Shown piece after piece: positions 26,309 through 33,266 of a stretch of 35,810 nt of DNA. Where the stretch lies: contig JAUJOZ010000040.1 of assembly GCA_030447415.1 (NCBI GenBank), forward strand, positions 1-35,810. The letters run 5' to 3'. The stretch is from Thermomicrobiales bacterium. GTDB lineage: Bacteria; Chloroflexota; Chloroflexia; Thermomicrobiales; UBA6265. Below the pieces are notes generated by a model that saw nothing but the letters and a program-made list of their open reading frames with translations, ran no database searches and was not told the DNA's origin. A program made the translations under genes and the position numbers. Positions within the stretch are counted from its first letter, which is position 1, and each line of letters begins with the position of its first letter.

Positions 26309-26312
26309 GACC

Positions 26313-26825
26313 ATGGCCGCGAGCGACTTCGAGGCCCAGGTCGCCACAGGTCACGCGCTCTCTCGCGATGGACGCGGTGAGGCGGCCATCGTCCACTTCC
26401 AGCGGCTGGTCGAGCGCTACCCCCATGAGCCGCGCGCGCACTTCGCGCTCGCCGGTGCCTTCGACCACGAGGGGCGGGAGGCGGAAGCGGTCGCACCGTA
26501 CCGCCGGGCGATGGAACTGGGTCTCGCTGGTGACGAGGTGCCGCGCTGGTACGTCCAGCTCGGCAGCACCCTCCGCAACGTCGACCGGGCAGCTGAGGCC
26601 GTCGACCTCCTGACCGAGGGCCGCGGTCGCTTCCCCGACGACGCGCCGATCCGCATCTTCCGCGCGCTCGCGCTCCACAGCGCCGATCGGTGCGACGAGG
26701 CGCTCGTCGAGCTGCTCGACCTGCTCCTGACCAACCCGAGTGCACCGGACTTGCGCGGATACGAACGGGCCATCCGGTACTACACCGATGAGCTATGGAC
26801 GGCCGAGGGCGGCGAGCGGGCGTAG
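26313..26825 (+). CDS. Tetratricopeptide-repeat protein
   Basis: This 170-residue protein is built of helix-turn-helix repeats. A TPR-like unit is visible at about 5-38 (ATGHALSRDGRGEAAIVHFQ), a second at about 39-72 (PRAHFALAGAFDHEGREAEA), a third at about 78-110 (WYVQLGSTLRNVDRAAEAV) and a fourth, weaker, at about 112-145. A C-terminal helix YERAIRYYTDELW follows. It has the TPR signature alternation of small and large residues (A-x-x-L/F-G-x-x-A). Such proteins are peptide-binding scaffolds. The ATG lies 4 bases after the peptidase stop, which suggests one transcript. Its partner is unknown; it resembles the tetratrico_peptide_5-type single-domain proteins common in actinobacteria and Chloroflexota. 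Confidence 0.85.
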   Translation: MAASDFEAQVATGHALSRDGRGEAAIVHFQRLVERYPHEPRAHFALAGAFDHEGREAEAVAPYRRAMELGLAGDEVPRWYVQLGSTLRNVDRAAEAVDLLTEGRGRFPDDAPIRIFRALALHSADRCDEALVELLDLLLTNPSAPDLRGYERAIRYYTDELWTAEGGERA

Positions 26826-27002
26826 CGAGCAGTCGGGGAGCGAACCGCCCTCCGGGCAACACCAGCATCTCGGTGGGAGCGCCGTGGTCGGCGGGCGGGT
26901 GTCCAGCAGCACGCCACCGCCCGATCAGTGGACCTGTGCCGCGACCAACCACTCTTGGGTCCCGATGGCGAACCGGACCACGCCACGGAGGGTCAAACCA
27001 GC

Positions 27003-27539
27003 ATGCACGGCGTCGTGTCGGTGCTCGACGACGACCACTACCGACTCGTGGAATCGCTGTGGGCTGAGCTGGTGGAGTCGTTCGGGCCGCGCAGCGTCAT
27101 GGTGACGCCCTTTCCCCACTTCTCCTACCACGTCGCCGAGCAGTACGACCTCGAACCGCTGGAGGCGGCGCTGCGGACCTTTGCCGCGAGCACGCCCCCG
27201 TTCCGGGTGCGGGCGAACGGACTCGGCGTCTTCACCGGACTCCGGCCGGTCCTCTATGTGCCGGTGGTGCGGACCTCAGACCTGTCGGCGCTCCACCACG
27301 CGCTCTGGCACGAGACCTCGCGCCACGCGGCCGGTATCGTCGACTACTACCGACCGGAGCGGTGGCTGCCCCACATCACCCTCGCGCACGGCGACGTGCG
27401 CCCCGACGACCTCGCCGCCGCCGTCCGCGTCTTCGCCGCGCGCGATGTTGATTGGGAGATCGCGATCGACAACGTCTCCCTCACCTTCGACACCGGTACT
27501 CGCCAGGAACTGCGGTTCCGCTTCGAGCTCGGCCGCTGA
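27003..27539 (+). CDS. 2H phosphoesterase / 2'-5' RNA ligase-like protein
   Basis: The 178-residue product has the two H-x-T/S signatures of the 2H superfamily: His39-Phe-Ser41 in FPHFSYH and His124-Ile-Thr126 in WLPHITLAHG. These histidines and hydroxyl residues form the active site that hydrolyses 2',5'- or cyclic phosphodiester bonds, often on RNA ends. The first signature has serine in place of the more common threonine. The surrounding strands (MHGVVSVLDDDHYRLVESLW, RVRANGLGVFTGLRPVLYVPV, LRFRFEL) fit the fold. ATG 27003 is preceded by GGAGG 11 bases away; a longer in-frame start at 26928 is unlikely. The substrate is unknown. It lies about 180 bases after the TPR gene on the same strand. 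Confidence 0.82.
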   Translation: MHGVVSVLDDDHYRLVESLWAELVESFGPRSVMVTPFPHFSYHVAEQYDLEPLEAALRTFAASTPPFRVRANGLGVFTGLRPVLYVPVVRTSDLSALHHALWHETSRHAAGIVDYYRPERWLPHITLAHGDVRPDDLAAAVRVFAARDVDWEIAIDNVSLTFDTGTRQELRFRFELGR

Positions 27540-27698
27540 TAGACGAATCCAGGGCGGGCCGTGCTTGTCCGAGCGGCACGCACGGCTGAGGGCGAAGGTT
27601 CCTGCCCGCGCCGCCTCGAGACCAGCGGGTCGGGGCGAGCCCGATGACCAACGTGCTCAACGCCTACCCACACCCAATCGCGGCCCCTACCGCTCGTG

Positions 27699-28889
27699 CT
27701 ACGCGGCGCCAAGGAGGCGCGTGATCGTCTCAACGTAGACCTTCGCCTGGGTGACGAGGCCGGGGACGTAGACAGCCTCGTTGGCACCGTGGGCGTTCTC
27801 ACCACCCGGGCCGTAACCGACAGTGTCAATGCCGGCCTGGCGATAGAAGCGACCGTCGGTCGCCCCGGCCCAGGCGACGAAGTACGCCGGCTCCTCGGCG
27901 GTGACGGTCCGCACGCTCTGCTGGACCGCCTGAACCAGCGGCGAGTCCTCCGGCGTGATGTTGGCGGGGATGAAGTCGCCACGGGGGTCCGCGACGATCT
28001 CATACCGGAACTCCGGGTCGTCCGCCTTGAGGGCGTCGAGCGCGGCCCGCGCTTCGGCCAGCGCGCTCTCGCGGGTCTCGCCCGGGATCAAGCGGCGGTC
28101 AACGGAGATCGTGCATTCTCCGGGGACGACGTTGTGGGCGATGCCGGCGTGGATCGTGTTGACGCTGATAACCGGTTGGCCGACGCTCGGGTGGAACTTG
28201 TCGAGGTCCCGCTCAAGAGCGAGCACCCCCTTGGCCGCCTTGGCGATGGCGTTGATACCGGTGACGCGGGCGGCGGCGGTATGGGCGGCGCGGCCGTAGA
28301 AGGTGACGTCGAAGGCGAGCAGACCACGCTCGGCGTTGCGGACTTTCAGGTCGCTCTTCTCGCCGATCAGGCAATAGTCGGGGCGGGGTAGGCGGCCGGC
28401 CGAGATCTCCTCCAGCAGGTGGATGGTGCCGTACCGGCCGCTCAGCTCCTCGTCGGAGACGACATGCGCCTGAAGCCGGCCGCGCAACGGGGCGTTCTGG
28501 AGCAGCCCCATCAGGTAGATCATCACCCCAGTCGAGCTTTTCATGTCGGACGCGCCGCGTCCAAACAGCTTGCTCCCATCGTCGCTCAGGACTGGCTCGA
28601 AGGGTCCGGTCAGCCAGGCGGCCGGGTCGGACACCGGCACGGTGTCGAGATGACCGTTCATCACGATCGTCGGACCGGCATCGGCGTTACCGATCGAGAT
28701 GACCACGTTCGGTCGGGCGGGGTCCTTGGCGACGACCTGGTGTTCCAGGCCCCGCTCGGCGCACCAGCCGGCGACGGCGTCCATCACCGCCCGCTCCTCG
28801 CCGCTCGGGCTCGGGATCGCGACCAGCTGGCTCGCCAGCTCGACGATGGCGTCGCGGTCGACCTGTTCCGTCCAGCGGTTGGAAACCAC
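27699..28889 (-). CDS. M20 family zinc metallohydrolase (ArgE/DapE/carboxypeptidase-like)
   Basis: This 396-residue amidohydrolase removes an N-acyl group or C-terminal residue using two metal ions. Metal ligands and catalytic residues are in family order: His80 in MNGHLDTVP, Asp115 in GRGASDMKS, Glu147-Glu148 in VSDEELSG, Glu177 in IGEKSDL, and His near 370 in NAHGANEAV. The dimerisation domain in the middle has GRAAHTA. It could be a succinyl-diaminopimelate desuccinylase, an acetylornithine deacetylase or a peptidase; sequence alone does not decide. GTG 28889 is preferred over GTG 28895, because a full anti-SD complement lies just upstream. darA lies 27 bases upstream on the same strand. 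Confidence 0.9.
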   Translation of the reverse strand: MVSNRWTEQVDRDAIVELASQLVAIPSPSGEERAVMDAVAGWCAERGLEHQVVAKDPARPNVVISIGNADAGPTIVMNGHLDTVPVSDPAAWLTGPFEPVLSDDGSKLFGRGASDMKSSTGVMIYLMGLLQNAPLRGRLQAHVVSDEELSGRYGTIHLLEEISAGRLPRPDYCLIGEKSDLKVRNAERGLLAFDVTFYGRAAHTAAARVTGINAIAKAAKGVLALERDLDKFHPSVGQPVISVNTIHAGIAHNVVPGECTISVDRRLIPGETRESALAEARAALDALKADDPEFRYEIVADPRGDFIPANITPEDSPLVQAVQQSVRTVTAEEPAYFVAWAGATDGRFYRQAGIDTVGYGPGGENAHGANEAVYVPGLVTQAKVYVETITRLLGAA

Positions 28890-28899
28890 GATCACCTCC
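28890..28899 (-). promoter_or_regulatory. Full-length Shine-Dalgarno, GGAGGTGATC, before the M20 gene
   Basis: The ten bases match the complete complement of the 16S rRNA 3' end. The core GGAGG lies 5 bases before GTG 28889, whereas the earlier in-frame GTG at 28895 overlaps it and cannot be used with it. This decides the start. Confidence 0.75.
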
Positions 28900-28916
28900 G
28901 ACGACGGTACGACGCC

Positions 28917-29246
28917 TCACAGGCGCTCAAAGCGCTGGACGTTGGCGACGAAGACGACGGCACCGCCGACCTCGACCTCGAAGTTCTCCGGCATATAGAG
29001 CAACCCCGGCTCCAGCGCCGGGGAGTACGGGACGGCGATCTGCGTCCGGCGGCGGCAGGTGCGGCGCAGCACTCCCATGACGGCGGCCACGGCCGGGTCC
29101 TCGACGCCGATGAGGAAGCTGGAATTGCCGGTCCGCAGGAAGGAGCCGGTCGTGCTCACCTTGGTGAAGCGGTGGCCGGCGGCGACGAGCGCGTCGGTTA
29201 GCGCCGCCGTGTCCTCGTCCTGGACGATGGCGATCACCAGCTTCAT
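28917..29246 (-). CDS. darA: Cyclic-di-AMP receptor, PII-like (DarA/PstA) family
   Basis: This 109-residue protein matches the PII-like c-di-AMP receptor known as DarA or PstA in Firmicutes, almost exactly in length. It starts with MKLVIAIVQDEDTAALTDAL, followed by GHRFTKVSTTGSFLRTGNSS and FLIGVEDPAVAAVMGVL, the segments that form the trimer and ligand site, and ends with the strand VGGAVVFVANVQRFERL. GGAGG lies 5 bases before the ATG. In the known relatives it binds c-di-AMP, and its downstream target is not settled. No diadenylate cyclase is in the window. The M20 hydrolase follows 27 bases downstream, so both may be transcribed together. A TATGAT (29362-29357 on the minus strand) 110 bases upstream may be a -10 box. 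Confidence 0.92.
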   Translation of the reverse strand: MKLVIAIVQDEDTAALTDALVAAGHRFTKVSTTGSFLRTGNSSFLIGVEDPAVAAVMGVLRRTCRRRTQIAVPYSPALEPGLLYMPENFEVEVGGAVVFVANVQRFERL

Positions 29247-29356
29247 AGACGCCTCCGGCGAGCGATCTGCGATCGGCTGTCAGCGATCGGATTCGAGCCG
29301 CCAGCGAGCCCGGCGGATTGGCAGGCAACCGGATGCCCAGGAGCCCCACGCCGGAG

Positions 29357-29362
29357 ATCATA
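29357..29362 (-). promoter_or_regulatory. Possible -10 box (TATGAT) upstream of darA
   Basis: TATGAT matches the -10 consensus at 5 of 6 positions on the minus strand. A good -35 box is not present; in its place, 7 bases further upstream, is a 16-base sequence (29370-29385) found again near rimI. This is a weak call. Confidence 0.3.
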
Positions 29363-29369
29363 GCCGATA

Positions 29370-29385
29370 GCCGAACGTCGATGGC
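29370..29385 (+). repeat. 16-base repeat, copy 1, GCCGAACGTCGATGGC
   Basis: An identical 16-mer is present in the opposite orientation at 33128-33143, upstream of the rimI-like gene. Both lie in gaps that also carry multiple GCGATC/GATCGC words (for example at 29262-29294 and 33109-33127). Confidence 0.75.
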
Positions 29386-29498
29386 CGACAACGTGTCTCG
29401 CACGGCCGGCGATTCTTACAGCGGAGGCGGCTCGAAGTCGGCCCCAGCGCCCGGGCCGCGATCACCGGGGCGAGGGCTGGGAGGTCGCGGGGTGAGGG

Positions 29499-29957
29499 CT
29501 AGGGACGCTCCGTGCCCGGGTTGCGGCGCTGCCAGAGGGTTTGCGTGCCGACGCCTCGGACGAGGTCGCGCATGGTGCCGGCCTCGATCGCCAGCAGGCG
29601 ACCATAGAGATCCTGGACCCGGGCGACCAGGTCGTCGCCGCCTTCCAACCGGCACCGGGCGACCAGCGCTTCGAGCACGCCACCGTCCGCCAGCCGGCGC
29701 ACGCCCCCGTGCCAGGCGGCCAGGGTCAGTCGCTCCGGCAGCGGGAGGTCAGGCCGAAGCCTGCGGAACGAGGCGAGCCGGGCCCGGGGGCTTTGCACCA
29801 TGTCGTCTAGGAGCAGCACCGGCCCGTTCGTCCCCTGACGCATGTCGAGGATCAGCGCCTTGCCGAGTTGCGGAAAGAACAGGCTGACGACCTCCGCGTG
29901 CCGGACGGCATCGAGGATTCGCTCCTGGTAGGCCTCGAAGGCGTCGCCGTGCTCCAT
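29499..29957 (-). CDS. Hypothetical protein, 152 residues
   Basis: I do not recognise this protein. It is soluble, with an N-terminal helix DAFEAYQERILDAVRH, strands VVSLFFPQLGKALILDM and PVLLLDDMV, and a leucine-rich helical C-terminal half (LTLAAWHGGVRRLADGGVLE, LVARVQDLYGRLLAIEA). The protein-like hydrophobic pattern and low use of the rare Arg/Pro/Ser mix seen in antisense frames make it a good gene. It lies between an inositol monophosphatase (60 bases upstream) and darA (about 250 bases downstream), on the same strand as both. The ribosome binding site is short (GGGAG 2 bases from the ATG). No motif allows a function to be suggested. Confidence 0.7.
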   Translation of the reverse strand: MEHGDAFEAYQERILDAVRHAEVVSLFFPQLGKALILDMRQGTNGPVLLLDDMVQSPRARLASFRRLRPDLPLPERLTLAAWHGGVRRLADGGVLEALVARCRLEGGDDLVARVQDLYGRLLAIEAGTMRDLVRGVGTQTLWQRRNPGTERP

Positions 29958-30017
29958 GGCTCCCGGGCCTACACCCTTCCCGCGCCGCGGAACGCCGGTG
30001 CGCAGTGTATCACTCGC

Positions 30018-30866
30018 CTAGTCGGGTACGACTGACAGCGCCTCGCCGCTCTTGGCCGTTGACGCCGCGAGGACGGCAAGCATCGCCCCGTGCAGCGCGC
30101 CGTTGCTCGCCAGGATTTCCCGACCGTACGGTCGGAACGAGCCTCCCCGGAGATCGCTGACGCGGCCACCGGCCTCTTCCACCAGCAAGGCACCGGCGCC
30201 GGTGTCCCATGGTTGCAGCGGACCTTCCCAATATCCGTCCAGCCGCCCAGCCGCGACGTAGCACAGGTTGAGCGCCGCCGAACCCGTTTGGCGGATCCCC
30301 TGCACCCGCGTCAGGAACGCCCGCCAGACCGGTGCCTGCACCGCCCGCCGCGCCAGGTCGTAGGAGAACCCGGTCGTCAGCACCGCCCGGATCAGATCCT
30401 CCGTCCCGGAAACGTGGATCGGCTCGCCGTTACGGGTCGCGCCGCGGCCGCGCTCAGCGACGAAGAGCTCATTGCGCATCGGGTCGTAGACGACGCCCAG
30501 GAGGAGCGTGCCGGCTTGCTCCAGCGCGATCGAGACGGCGAAGTGGGGATAGCCGTGCGCGTAGTTCGTCGTGCCGTCCAGCGGGTCGACCAACCAGCCG
30601 AAGCCGCCGGTCGCGTCGCCCTCCCCGTCACTCCCGTCGTCCTCCGCCAAAGCCCCCCGCGCACCCTCTTCCCCCAATAGGCGATGCTCCGGGAACGCTT
30701 CCTGGATCCGGCCGGCGATCAGCGCCTCCGAAGCCCGGTCGGCATCGGTGACCAAGTCCACTGTTCCCTTGAATCCCACCTCGCGCGGCCGGTCCAGCCG
30801 CTCGCGCAGCAGCCCCCCGGCATCGCGCGCGGCGGCGACGGCAACGGAGCGGAAGCGATCAGTCAT
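30018..30866 (-). CDS. Inositol monophosphatase family protein
   Basis: This 282-residue Mg2+-dependent phosphatase belongs to the SuhB/IMPase family and would hydrolyse inositol-1-phosphate or a related sugar or nucleotide phosphate (possibly 3'-phosphoadenosine phosphate). Metal residues are Glu66-Glu67 in LLGEEGA, Asp94 and Asp97 in VDPLDGTTNYAHG, and the distal aspartate in PWDTGAGALLVEEAGG (about 222). Between the first two sites there is an acidic loop rich in D, G and E (about 71-88) that is longer than usual. ATG 30866 is chosen from the family N-terminus, since the longer in-frame start at 30998 would overlap the tsaD 3' end. It lies 103 bases after tsaD on the same strand. Confidence 0.9.
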   Translation of the reverse strand: MTDRFRSVAVAAARDAGGLLRERLDRPREVGFKGTVDLVTDADRASEALIAGRIQEAFPEHRLLGEEGARGALAEDDGSDGEGDATGGFGWLVDPLDGTTNYAHGYPHFAVSIALEQAGTLLLGVVYDPMRNELFVAERGRGATRNGEPIHVSGTEDLIRAVLTTGFSYDLARRAVQAPVWRAFLTRVQGIRQTGSAALNLCYVAAGRLDGYWEGPLQPWDTGAGALLVEEAGGRVSDLRGGSFRPYGREILASNGALHGAMLAVLAASTAKSGEALSVVPD

Positions 30867-30969
30867 TGAGGTCGGCCTTCTCTCGCGTACCGGGCTCAGC
30901 GTCCGGCGCGCCGGCTTACACGCTACGCCACCAGAGGTCGGCCCCACGTCCCCGACCCGCGTCCATCCA

Positions 30970-32112
30970 TCACCCGGTCGTCGACGGCCGAGAGCCAACC
31001 GCCGCCGGCTCCTCGACCACCAGGGGCAGCCGGGGGTTGACGTCTACCTCCCAGCCGGCCTGGGCCCCGCGGCGGAGGGCGTAGGCGGCGGCGCCGGCGA
31101 TCATCGCCGCGTTGTCGGTACAGAGCGCCGGCGGTGGATAGCGGACCGGCACGTCGGCACCGCACACGGCCACCACCTCGGTCGCCAGGCGCCGACGCAG
31201 CACCCCGTTGGCCGCCACCCCGCCTGCCAACAAAACTGTCTTGGCGCCGAAGGCGCGGGCCGCCCGTGCCGTCTTGGTCGCCAGCACCTCGACGACGGCT
31301 TCCTGGTAGGCCGCCGCCAGGTCGGCGATCGGCGCACCCGGCGCAAAGACGGCCGGCCGGTGCTCCGGGAACGGGCCGGACGGTGAGGAGCGCTCGACAG
31401 GCGTCGGCGGCGCGGGCAGGCGATACGGCTCCGCGAGGCGAAGCAGGGCGGTTTTGAGCCCGGAGAAGCTGAAGTCGTACCCCTCGCCCAGCCACGCCCG
31501 GGGCAGGTCGAACCGCGCGGGATCGCCAGCCCCGGCCGCGCGCGCGCTCGCCGCGCCCCCGGGATAACCTAGGCCGAGCAGTCGCGCCCCCTTGTCGAAC
31601 GCTTCGCCCGCCGCGTCGTCGAGAGTGCGCCCGAGGTGGCGGTAGCGGCCGTGGTCGGTCATCAGGATCAGCTCGGTGTGACCGCCGGACACCAAGAGAC
31701 AGACGAGGGGAAATGCGGGCGGCGGGGAGGGCTGCTCCCCGGGCAAGGCCAGCCAGTTGGCGTAGACGTGCGCCTCCAGGTGGTTGACCGCCACGAGCGG
31801 GCGATCGAGCGCGTACGCCAGCGCCTTCGCCACGTTCACGCCGACCAGCAGCGCTCCCGCCAGCCCCGGTCCCTCCGTCACCGCCACCACGTCGAGCTCC
31901 GGGCGACCGACGCCGGCTTCTACCAACGCCGCCTCGACGACCGGGACGATGGCGACCACGTGGCCGCGGGCGGCAAGCTCCGGCACCACGCCGCCGTGCG
32001 CCCGGTGCAGCGCGATCTGGGAAGCGATCACGTTCGAGCGCACCCGCCGGCCGTCGGCAACGACAGCGGCCGCGGTCTCGTCGCAGGAGGTCTCGATGCC
32101 GAGGATGTTCAA
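30970..32112 (-). CDS. tsaD: tRNA N6-adenosine threonylcarbamoyltransferase
   Basis: TsaD transfers the threonylcarbamoyl group to A37 of tRNAs that read ANN codons (t6A), working with TsaB (and TsaE, not in the window). The ASKHA-fold motifs are all present: ILGIETSCDETAAAVV at the start, SQIALHRAHGGVVPELAAR, metal ligands His111 and His115 in VNHLEAHVYA (the same positions as in E. coli), LVSGGHTELIL, DDAAGEAFDKGARLLGLGYP, GLKTALLR, GGVAANGVLR and the metal aspartate in CTDNAAMIAG. A 30-odd-residue Pro/Ser-rich insertion lies after LAEPYRLP. The start is a TTG at 32112 with no clear ribosome binding site; no better start is in frame. The gene follows the rimI-like gene by 252 bases. Confidence 0.95.
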   Translation of the reverse strand: MNILGIETSCDETAAAVVADGRRVRSNVIASQIALHRAHGGVVPELAARGHVVAIVPVVEAALVEAGVGRPELDVVAVTEGPGLAGALLVGVNVAKALAYALDRPLVAVNHLEAHVYANWLALPGEQPSPPPAFPLVCLLVSGGHTELILMTDHGRYRHLGRTLDDAAGEAFDKGARLLGLGYPGGAASARAAGAGDPARFDLPRAWLGEGYDFSFSGLKTALLRLAEPYRLPAPPTPVERSSPSGPFPEHRPAVFAPGAPIADLAAAYQEAVVEVLATKTARAARAFGAKTVLLAGGVAANGVLRRRLATEVVAVCGADVPVRYPPPALCTDNAAMIAGAAAYALRRGAQAGWEVDVNPRLPLVVEEPAAVGSRPSTTG

Positions 32113-32364
32113 CGAGTGGTCAGCTTTCGGTTATCGGCGGTCAGCCTGCCGGCTACGGTGCTTCCGGACGGAGCGTCCTGAACGAAGCCCCGCGCGGGGG
32201 GCTGCATGTCCTTCGCTGGTCAGCGCACTGTGTTACTCACGGGCTCGACCAGGCCCCGTCGGCTGAACCGAGCGTGATGAAGCCCAGACCGACGCGGGAG
32301 CCGCGCCTTGAATCGTGGGCCGACCGTCACCCGCGGCTCTCCGCACCGCGCCTTTCAATCGCCG
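32113..32364. other. Gap between rimI-like gene and tsaD with inverted repeats
   Basis: The 252 bases contain GGACG-GAG-CGTCC (32166-32178) and AGCCCC with GGGGCT around a GC-rich loop (32186-32203), with CCTGA and CGAAG to the left and CTTCG and GGTCAG to the right forming a larger imperfect palindrome. GTCCTTCGCTG in this gap is shared with the hairpin at 35.6 kb. No gene is seen. Confidence 0.45.
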
Positions 32365-33096
32365 TCACCCCGCTGCCGACCGCTGATCGCCAAACGGCTG
32401 GGACTGCCCACCAATCGCCGGCGGCTCGTACCCCAGCCGCTCAGCCAGGCGGTGGCGCAGGACGGCGACGTCGTCCAGGTAGGCCGCGTCGCGCAGCGAG
32501 CGCGACCACATGATGTAGGCGTCCTCGTTGTTGTCGCTGTAGTAGCGGCGGCGGGTGCCCTGCACGCTGAAGCCGTATTTACGGTAGAGGGCCTGGGCCG
32601 GCTCGTTGGATACCCGGACTTCCAGCGTGAGCCAGGTGGCGCCGCGGCGCAGCGCCTCGGCGATCAGGTCGACCAGCAACATCTCGCCCAGCCCCCGGCC
32701 GCGGTAGGTCGGGTCGACGCCGATGGTCGTGATGTGCGCCTCGTCGTAGAGGATCCACATCCCCGCGAAGCCCAGGATCGGTGGGGCGGGCGCCTCAGGC
32801 GCCTCGCCGTCGGGCTCCGCGCGCCGCCCGAACGGGAGCGGCAGAATCTGACGCCGTGGCAGGAGTCCTCCACGCATGGACGCGCCGTCCATGGGGGGCT
32901 CGCGGTCGTCCTCAGCACCACCGTGGGGCGGCGACCCGCGCTCCGTCCGGTCGCGCAGGACGACGTAGTAGTTCTGCTCGGGCGCCCGCAGCTCGCGCCG
33001 GTAGGCGGAGGCGGGCCACGGGTTGGCGAAGCAGCGTCGCTCGACGCGGCTGACCTCCGGTACGTCGTCCTGGGTCATCGGTTCGATGTGGAACAC
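32365..33096 (-). CDS. rimI: RimI-like N-acetyltransferase with an internal insertion
   Basis: This GNAT protein, placed between tsaB and tsaD, resembles RimI, which acetylates the N-terminus of ribosomal protein bS18 and is commonly found in tsa gene clusters. HIEPMTQDDVPEVSRVERRC opens the fold; the acetyl-CoA loop is DPTYRGRGLGEMLL; the C-terminal signature is VRVSNEPAQALYRKYGF followed by RRRYYSDNNEDAYIM. Between the LRAPEQNYYVVL strand and ILGFAGMWI lies about 50 extra residues, rich in G, P, R and E (about 70-118), which probably forms a disordered loop; the usual RimI has only a short turn. GTG 33096 matches the family N-terminus; in-frame starts at 33132 and 33078 are alternatives. 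The substrate is inferred from the neighbours. Confidence 0.85.
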   Translation of the reverse strand: MFHIEPMTQDDVPEVSRVERRCFANPWPASAYRRELRAPEQNYYVVLRDRTERGSPPHGGAEDDREPPMDGASMRGGLLPRRQILPLPFGRRAEPDGEAPEAPAPPILGFAGMWILYDEAHITTIGVDPTYRGRGLGEMLLVDLIAEALRRGATWLTLEVRVSNEPAQALYRKYGFSVQGTRRRYYSDNNEDAYIMWSRSLRDAAYLDDVAVLRHRLAERLGYEPPAIGGQSQPFGDQRSAAG

Positions 33097-33127
33097 GGAG
33101 GCACGAACCCTCAGCGATGAGCGATCA

Positions 33128-33143
33128 GCCATCGACGTTCGGC
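33128..33143 (-). repeat. 16-base repeat, copy 2, inverted relative to 29370
   Basis: The sequence read on the minus strand is identical to the copy at 29370-29385. It lies 32 bases upstream of the chosen rimI start and overlaps a possible N-terminal extension of that gene. Confidence 0.75.
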
Positions 33144-33266
33144 CGCCGGCGATCCATGCCCGGCCGGATGCATGGCGACAAGGGACGTTAGCATCCTCGA
33201 CACCCGCCGGGCAACTTCCGAGCCAACACCGATGCCAGGGCGACCGCCAACGCCTGACAGCTCGGC

